Source of the DNA: Clostridia bacterium | Lineage (GTDB): Bacteria > Bacillota_A > Clostridia > Christensenellales > UBA1242 | Direction of reading: 5' to 3' | Assembly (NCBI GenBank): GCA_028701635.1 | Contig: JAQVQJ010000096.1 | Location: 1-5,289, forward strand | Length of the DNA: 5,289 bases | Shown: one piece after another, positions 1 to 2,626 of the stretch | Numbering within the stretch: the first letter of the stretch is position 1 | Layout: each line of letters begins with the position of its first letter | Program-made: the position numbers and the translations under genes | The notes under the pieces: generated by a model | What the model saw: the letters and a program-made list of their open reading frames with translations, nothing else | Told to the model about the DNA's origin: nothing | The model's database searches: none

Positions 1-148
1 CGCTTTATGCGATAAATGAGCTGTTGAATTTGATTTAATGATGTCAGCAGTGAATTATTTGGCAAAGATTGAAGTTGGCGGACACTGAATGGAAGCATTC
101 TAACGTGTCGAACAACTTCAACATCTGTCACGTTTTTGTTTAACTTAC
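1..148. other. Upstream flank without a supported gene
   Basis: No convincing gene is visible. The plus-strand frame from base 3 is open from the window edge to TAA at 36-38 (11 residues, LYAINELLNLI), which could be the tail of an upstream gene but is far too short to identify. The main structure in this stretch is the hairpin at 69-121. The short runs CGTTTTTG and TTTAAC near 130-143 lie just before the abiE control region; the T-run is about 10 bases beyond the hairpin, too far for a normal intrinsic terminator. Confidence 0.5.
69..121. repeat. Long interrupted inverted repeat (hairpin)
   Basis: Three nested perfect arms can be read directly. TTGAAGTTG (69-77) pairs with CAACTTCAA (113-121). 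GACAC (81-85) pairs with GTGTC (105-109). GAATG (87-91) pairs with CATTC (96-100) around the four-base loop GAAG. The arms are separated by a 3x3 internal loop (GCG against GAA) and a 1x4 asymmetric loop. That gives 19 paired bases in 53 nucleotides. It has no adjacent T-tract, so it is a poor intrinsic terminator. It might be an RNA structure at the end of an upstream transcript or a folded single-stranded DNA site; neither role is demonstrated. Confidence 0.7.
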
Positions 149-187
149 TAAATAGTCCGCGCTATGACTAATTTCATATGAAATTAG
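149..187 (+). repeat. Direct repeat copy 1 of abiE control region
   Basis: This 39-base block recurs 75 bases downstream at 224-262 with 34 of 39 bases identical; the first 14 bases match perfectly. Its left half is a GC-rich core (AGTCCGCGC at 154-162) unusual for its AT-rich surroundings, and its right half is the palindrome at 168-187. It ends just before the -35 box. It is probably a binding site for the repressor AbiEi, by analogy with characterised AbiE operators that carry repeated sites upstream of the operon. Confidence 0.75.
168..187. promoter_or_regulatory. Perfect 20-bp palindrome, candidate AbiEi operator
   Basis: The arm CTAATTTCAT (168-177) is followed immediately by its exact reverse complement (178-187), two bases before the -35 box at 190. 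The same ten-base half-site occurs again at 201-210, inside the spacer between -35 and -10, 33 bases (about three helical turns) away. The right half ATGAAATTA also returns at 253-261 beside the ribosome binding site. AbiEi proteins are known to repress their own operon by cooperative binding and DNA bending; assigning this palindrome to AbiEi is inference. Confidence 0.65.
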
Positions 188-189
188 TA

Positions 190-218
190 TTGACATTAAA
201 CTAATTTCATCGTACAAT
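190..218 (+). promoter_or_regulatory. Sigma-A/sigma-70 promoter of abiE operon
   Basis: A perfect -35 box TTGACA (190-195) and a near-consensus -10 box TACAAT (213-218) are separated by an ideal 17-base spacer. Transcription would start near base 225, giving a leader of about 50 bases that contains the second direct repeat. A candidate operator half-site (201-210) lies inside the spacer and fuller sites flank the promoter on both sides. A bound repressor would therefore cover the polymerase site. The near-consensus boxes imply a strong promoter that needs tight repression. Confidence 0.85.
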
Positions 219-223
219 ATTAT

Positions 224-262
224 TAAATAGTCCGCGCAATGACAACTTTTATATGAAATTAA
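224..262 (+). repeat. Direct repeat copy 2, overlapping start site and leader
   Basis: This is the second copy of the 149-187 block, differing at five positions (238, 244, 246, 250 and 262). The GC-rich core is intact, while the left arm of the palindrome has decayed (ACTTTTAT in place of AATTTCAT). It spans the predicted transcription start and ends a few bases before the abiEi ribosome binding site (GAGG, 265-268). A repressor bound here could block initiation or early elongation. Confidence 0.75.
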
Positions 263-274
263 TAGAGGTAAAAA

Positions 275-874
275 ATGAATGATATTAAGAAATATAAGTC
301 AATATTTGATCGTAATGATGGTTTCATGAAAACAGCAGAACTCAGCGATGCCAATATCTATTATAACGATATCCAAAAACTTATTAAAGAAGGCTACATA
401 GAAAAAGTCCGCCAGGGATATTATATGTGGACTTTTGAAAAAGATTTCAGCGAAGCGAGAATAATATCAAAACTTTTCCCCGAGGGCATCCTTTGTATGA
501 ACACGGCGCTTTTTTATTATGGATACAGCGACAGAACGCCTTTGCAGTGGGATATCGCAGTCAGCAAAGATTCACCGAAATCTCGGTTCAAGATTGATTA
601 CCCTTTTGTGAAACCGTATTATGTAGAACCAACAATACTCGAACTTGGACTTACTGAGGGCGAAATAGACGGTTACCCCGTTCGCATATATGATAAGGAA
701 AGAACTATTTGCGACTGCATCCGTTATGTCAATAAGATGGACAGGGAAACGTTTAATAAAGCAATTCAAGGATATTTGAAGGACCCCAAAATGAGGATTT
801 CGCTTCTGGTCGAATATTCAAAAAAACTTAAGGTTGCTAAGAGGGTCAGAGATTTGATTGGAGTGTGGCTGTGA
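275..874 (+). CDS. abiEi: AbiEi-type antitoxin and transcriptional repressor
   Basis: This is the antitoxin of a type IV AbiE toxin-antitoxin pair. In known members, an N-terminal winged helix represses the operon and a C-terminal domain counters the toxin without stably binding it. Here residues about 14-52 look like the winged helix (MKTAEL, then DIQKLIKEGYIEKVRQGYY, ending in the wing). The C-terminal part carries the family-typical segment YDKERTICDCIRY at about 138-150. The length of 199 residues is normal for the group. The ATG at 275 is well supported: GAGG at 265-268 sits six bases upstream and a strong promoter lies at 190-218. The stop overlaps the toxin start by one base, as expected for a coupled pair. 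The gene is complete, with moderate GC (42% in a sampled line), clearly higher than the AT-rich gene at the right end. Family assignment is by recognition, not by a search. Confidence 0.9.
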   Translation: MNDIKKYKSIFDRNDGFMKTAELSDANIYYNDIQKLIKEGYIEKVRQGYYMWTFEKDFSEARIISKLFPEGILCMNTALFYYGYSDRTPLQWDIAVSKDSPKSRFKIDYPFVKPYYVEPTILELGLTEGEIDGYPVRIYDKERTICDCIRYVNKMDRETFNKAIQGYLKDPKMRISLLVEYSKKLKVAKRVRDLIGVWL

Positions 875-1770
875 TGAAAGATGTTGGAAAATCAGTTCTT
901 GAAAAATTGAGAAACAAGGCGAAGAAAGACAATAAAAATTATCAGCAAATTATTCAGCTTTTCCTGCAGGAAGAGTTTTTACGCCGTCTGGTAAAATCAA
1001 AATATGCCGGCAATCTCATACTAAAAGGCGGGCTTTTGATTTATGCAATGACAAAATTCGAGAGCAGAGAGACAATTGACATCGATTTTGAGATTTTGAA
1101 CCAAGCCGGTACAATTGAAAATGTCAAAAAAATGATAGATGAGATTCTAAAAACTCCGACCGAAAATGATTTTGTAATCTTCGAGACAAAGGGGTTTGAA
1201 ACAATCTCCCCTCAAAGAAAATATCCCGGAATTACTTTTCAAATAATCGGTCACATAAAACAGGTCCGAGTGCCGATTAATGTTGATTTAGGAATCGGAG
1301 ACGTTATTTCTCCCGGGGTGGAAAAACGAAAATTTGCGGCGCAGCTTGATGGTTTTGATTCTCCTGAAATTGCGACGTATTCTATTGAAAGCACAGTGGC
1401 GGAGAAATTTGAAGCAATTCTACGGAGAACCGATCTTAACAGCCGTATGAAGGATTTTTATGACATAAGTTATCTTTCGAATGTGTTTAATTTTGACGGC
1501 AGAAAACTTCAAAAAGCCATATCTGAAACCCTGGCAAATAGGGAAACGGAATACTCTAAAGACAGTCTTGAAAAAATAATACGGCTTTCAGAAGATAAAG
1601 AAATGAAAGTGAAGTGGAACTATTTTCTTCGAAAATTTAAGACTGAAATGCCAGAATTTAAGGCGGTTCTGAAGGATATTAATGCTTTTCTTGGACCGGT
1701 TTGGGAAAATATAATAAATGAAACACAGTTTTCTAAACATTGGGATTGTGGGAAAAGCGTTTGGAAATAA
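874..1770 (+). CDS. abiEii: AbiEii-type nucleotidyltransferase toxin
   Basis: This is the toxin partner, a nucleotidyltransferase-fold protein (AbiEii/DUF1814 family); relatives such as mycobacterial MenT add nucleotides to tRNA ends. Numbering from ATG 874 (298 residues), the nucleotide-binding motif is LKGG at 50-53, and the metal-binding DxD pair is D69/D71 in RETIDIDFE. The second family signature, EKFEAILRR (177-185) followed by RMKDFYDI (191-198), is also intact, so the toxin looks active. The start could be GTG 865, GTG 871 or ATG 874. GGAG at 860-863 is only one base from 865, which argues against it. ATG 874 gives a TGATG overlap with the abiEi stop and a ten-base spacing, and is preferred; GTG 871 remains possible. 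Translational coupling would keep toxin output tied to antitoxin. A terminator follows 17 bases after the stop. The actual substrate cannot be told from sequence. Confidence 0.9.
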   Translation: MKDVGKSVLEKLRNKAKKDNKNYQQIIQLFLQEEFLRRLVKSKYAGNLILKGGLLIYAMTKFESRETIDIDFEILNQAGTIENVKKMIDEILKTPTENDFVIFETKGFETISPQRKYPGITFQIIGHIKQVRVPINVDLGIGDVISPGVEKRKFAAQLDGFDSPEIATYSIESTVAEKFEAILRRTDLNSRMKDFYDISYLSNVFNFDGRKLQKAISETLANRETEYSKDSLEKIIRLSEDKEMKVKWNYFLRKFKTEMPEFKAVLKDINAFLGPVWENIINETQFSKHWDCGKSVWK

Positions 1771-1787
1771 ACAAGAATATTAATAAC

Positions 1788-1823
1788 AAAACTGTCGCCG
1801 AAAAACCGGCGGCAGTTTTTTTG
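1788..1823 (+). terminator. Intrinsic terminator of abiE operon
   Basis: The 13-base arm at 1788-1800 (core ACTGTCGCCG) pairs with 1807-1819 (core CGGCGGCAGT) across a six-base loop, with a single G-U wobble. Seven Ts (1816-1822) follow the GC-rich stem. This is a strong rho-independent terminator. On the opposite strand the hairpin is followed by only four Ts, so it could weakly end the convergent minus-strand gene at 1864-2091 as well. Confidence 0.92.
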
Positions 1824-1863
1824 TTGCCTAAACTTTGAAAATTCTTAATTTAAAGTTATTACA

Positions 1864-2091
1864 TTATTCATCTTCTTTTGGTGCTTTAAACTTTTTTACA
1901 ACTTCAAATTCCTTCTTTTTATTAATCTTCGTAAAGATGAAATTATCGATCGGAAAGAATATGAAAGCACCGATTACGTTTGCGATTATGGTGTTGGTTA
2001 ACAGATTGTATGGCAACAGGTAGAGGCAAAGCGCGATTACGGGTGTCCCCAGTTGAAACTTTATGATATATATTCCCAATTTTTTAGCCAT
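1864..2091 (-). CDS. Small two-helix membrane protein, unknown function
   Basis: This 75-residue protein is not one I can name. Two hydrophobic stretches are visible, about residues 12-31 (with GTPVIALCLYLLPYN) and 34-53 (with IIANVIGAFIFFPID), followed by a strongly charged, lysine- and glutamate-rich tail from about 55. This suggests a two-pass membrane protein with an exposed tail. The start is chosen at 2091 because AGGAG (minus strand, 2099-2103) sits seven bases upstream; the reading frame extends further to 2163, but that extension overlaps the ribosome binding site and candidate promoter. The second helix with its PIDNFIF ending faintly recalls the end of GtrA-type proteins, which is too weak to use as a name. 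It converges on the abiE operon and has its own upstream signals, so it is probably an independent single-gene unit. Confidence 0.75.
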   Translation of the reverse strand: MAKKLGIYIIKFQLGTPVIALCLYLLPYNLLTNTIIANVIGAFIFFPIDNFIFTKINKKKEFEVVKKFKAPKEDE

Positions 2092-2129
2092 TTTTATTCT
2101 CCTTTCAAATAGAGCGATTGCTCTGTACA

Positions 2130-2158
2130 AGTATATTTTATTGGTTTTTGGGTGGGAA
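2130..2158 (-). promoter_or_regulatory. Candidate promoter of the membrane-protein gene
   Basis: On the minus strand, TATACT (plus-strand 2130-2135) is a good -10 box. The hexamer 17 bases upstream (plus-strand 2153-2158, TTCCCA on the minus strand) matches the -35 consensus at only four of six positions. The implied leader contains a five-base-pair hairpin (2111-2124) just before the ribosome binding site. Position is plausible; the weak -35 keeps this tentative. Confidence 0.4.
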
Positions 2159-2207
2159 AGCAAGAATGAGGGCAGGGGGAATGAATGTTGTTTCCTTTCT
2201 GCATAGT

Positions 2208-2259
2208 CAAGTCATCGTTCTGCACAATTACGGCATCAAATTGTGCAGAAGTCAACTTG
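2208..2259. repeat. Perfect 12-bp inverted repeat with outer arms
   Basis: TTCTGCACAATT (2218-2229) and its exact reverse complement (2239-2250) flank a nine-base loop. A second set of arms, CAAGT (2208-2212) and ACTTG (2255-2259), pairs outside an internal loop (CATCG against GTCA), giving 17 paired bases. There is no T-tract on either side, so it is not a normal terminator. It sits in the divergent intergenic region about 90 bases upstream of the ydbC -10 box. A regulator binding site, a remnant of a small mobile element, or a structured RNA are possible. Confidence 0.75.
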
Positions 2260-2340
2260 TGTTGGGGAGAAAGATGGTGTTGGCGTTTTGTTTATACAAC
2301 TGAGAGGTTGAGGGAGGTTAATTGAAAAGTAAAAATAATG

Positions 2341-2362
2341 GTTATTATTATGATATAATAAC
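2341..2362 (+). promoter_or_regulatory. Extended -10 promoter of ydbC inside an inverted repeat
   Basis: TGATATAAT (2351-2359) is a perfect extended -10 element (TG, one base, TATAAT). No good -35 box stands at the usual distance: TTGAAA at 2322-2327 would leave 26 bases, which is too far. The element lies within an 8-bp inverted repeat, GTTATTAT (2341-2348) and ATAATAAC (2355-2362), which may be an operator. Transcription would begin near 2366 and run into ydbC and, probably, the long gene behind it. Confidence 0.65.
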
Positions 2363-2394
2363 TTTAACAATTCAATTTTCAGGAGGTCAATAAG

Positions 2395-2616
2395 GTGGCA
2401 GATTTTAAATTCGAAGTCATTGAAAAACTTGGTTGTTTTTCTGATGAAAATGGTGGTTGGAAAAAAGAACTAAATATTGTTAGATGGTATGATAACACAG
2501 CAACCTATGACTTAAGAGCTTGGAATGAAGACCATACAAGAATGGGTAAAGGAATAGCCTTGTCAAAATTTGAATTAAGAAAGCTTAGAGAAATTTTAGT
2601 TCGCTTAGAACTTTAA
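2395..2616 (+). CDS. ydbC: YdbC-like PC4-family ssDNA-binding protein
   Basis: The 73-residue product matches the YdbC family (DUF2128) of Bacillota, a bacterial version of the eukaryotic transcription coactivator PC4/p15; the Lactococcus YdbC binds single-stranded DNA as a small beta-sheet plus helix fold. Signature features are GGWKKELNIVRW (20-31), YDLRAWNEDH (38-47) and MGKGIALS (50-57), followed by the C-terminal helix ELRKLREILVRL (60-71). The basic and aromatic residues K23, K24, W31, R41, W43 and K52 are the kind that line the nucleic-acid surface, though that is family inference. The start is GTG 2395, set by AGGAGG at 2381-2386 with eight bases between. Length is normal for the family. 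It precedes the long alpha-CTD/sigma-like gene by ten bases, so both are likely co-transcribed. GC is about 32% in sampled lines, between the abiE genes and its neighbour. Confidence 0.9.
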   Translation: MADFKFEVIEKLGCFSDENGGWKKELNIVRWYDNTATYDLRAWNEDHTRMGKGIALSKFELRKLREILVRLEL

Positions 2617-2626
2617 TAGTATAAAA

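Larger units (their letters stand above)
2092..2394. other. Intergenic region between divergent genes
   Basis: About 300 bases without a supported gene separate the minus-strand membrane protein from ydbC. It holds the candidate minus-strand promoter (2130-2158), a small leader hairpin AGAGC-GATT-GCTCT (2111-2124), the long inverted repeat (2208-2259), and the ydbC promoter and ribosome binding site (2341-2386). The piece from 2260 to 2320 is G-rich on the plus strand and shows nothing recognisable. A plus-strand reading frame at 2118-2303 lacks a ribosome binding site and any plausible protein character. Confidence 0.6.

Noticed and set aside
38..88. Short plus-strand frame starting at ATG 38 or 41 (16 or 15 residues)
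   Set aside because: It is too short, has no ribosome binding site and runs into the hairpin at 69-121.
69..121. Hairpin as an integron attC site
   Set aside because: The internal-loop layout is reminiscent, but the required GTTRRRY/RYYYAAC boxes are absent from the outer arms on either strand, and no integrase is visible.
572..769. Minus-strand reading frame inside abiEi
   Set aside because: It is fully antisense to a well-supported gene and has no protein character of its own.
865..873. GTG 865 as the abiEii start
   Set aside because: The GGAG at 860-863 would be only one base away. ATG 874 (TGATG overlap) or GTG 871 have workable spacing.
1835..2023. Plus-strand reading frame opposite the membrane-protein gene
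   Set aside because: The minus strand has the ribosome binding site and a coherent two-helix protein; this frame is antisense to it.
2118..2303. Plus-strand 61-residue reading frame in the intergenic region
   Set aside because: It has no ribosome binding site, overlaps the opposite candidate promoter and contains the inverted repeat, so it is likely chance.
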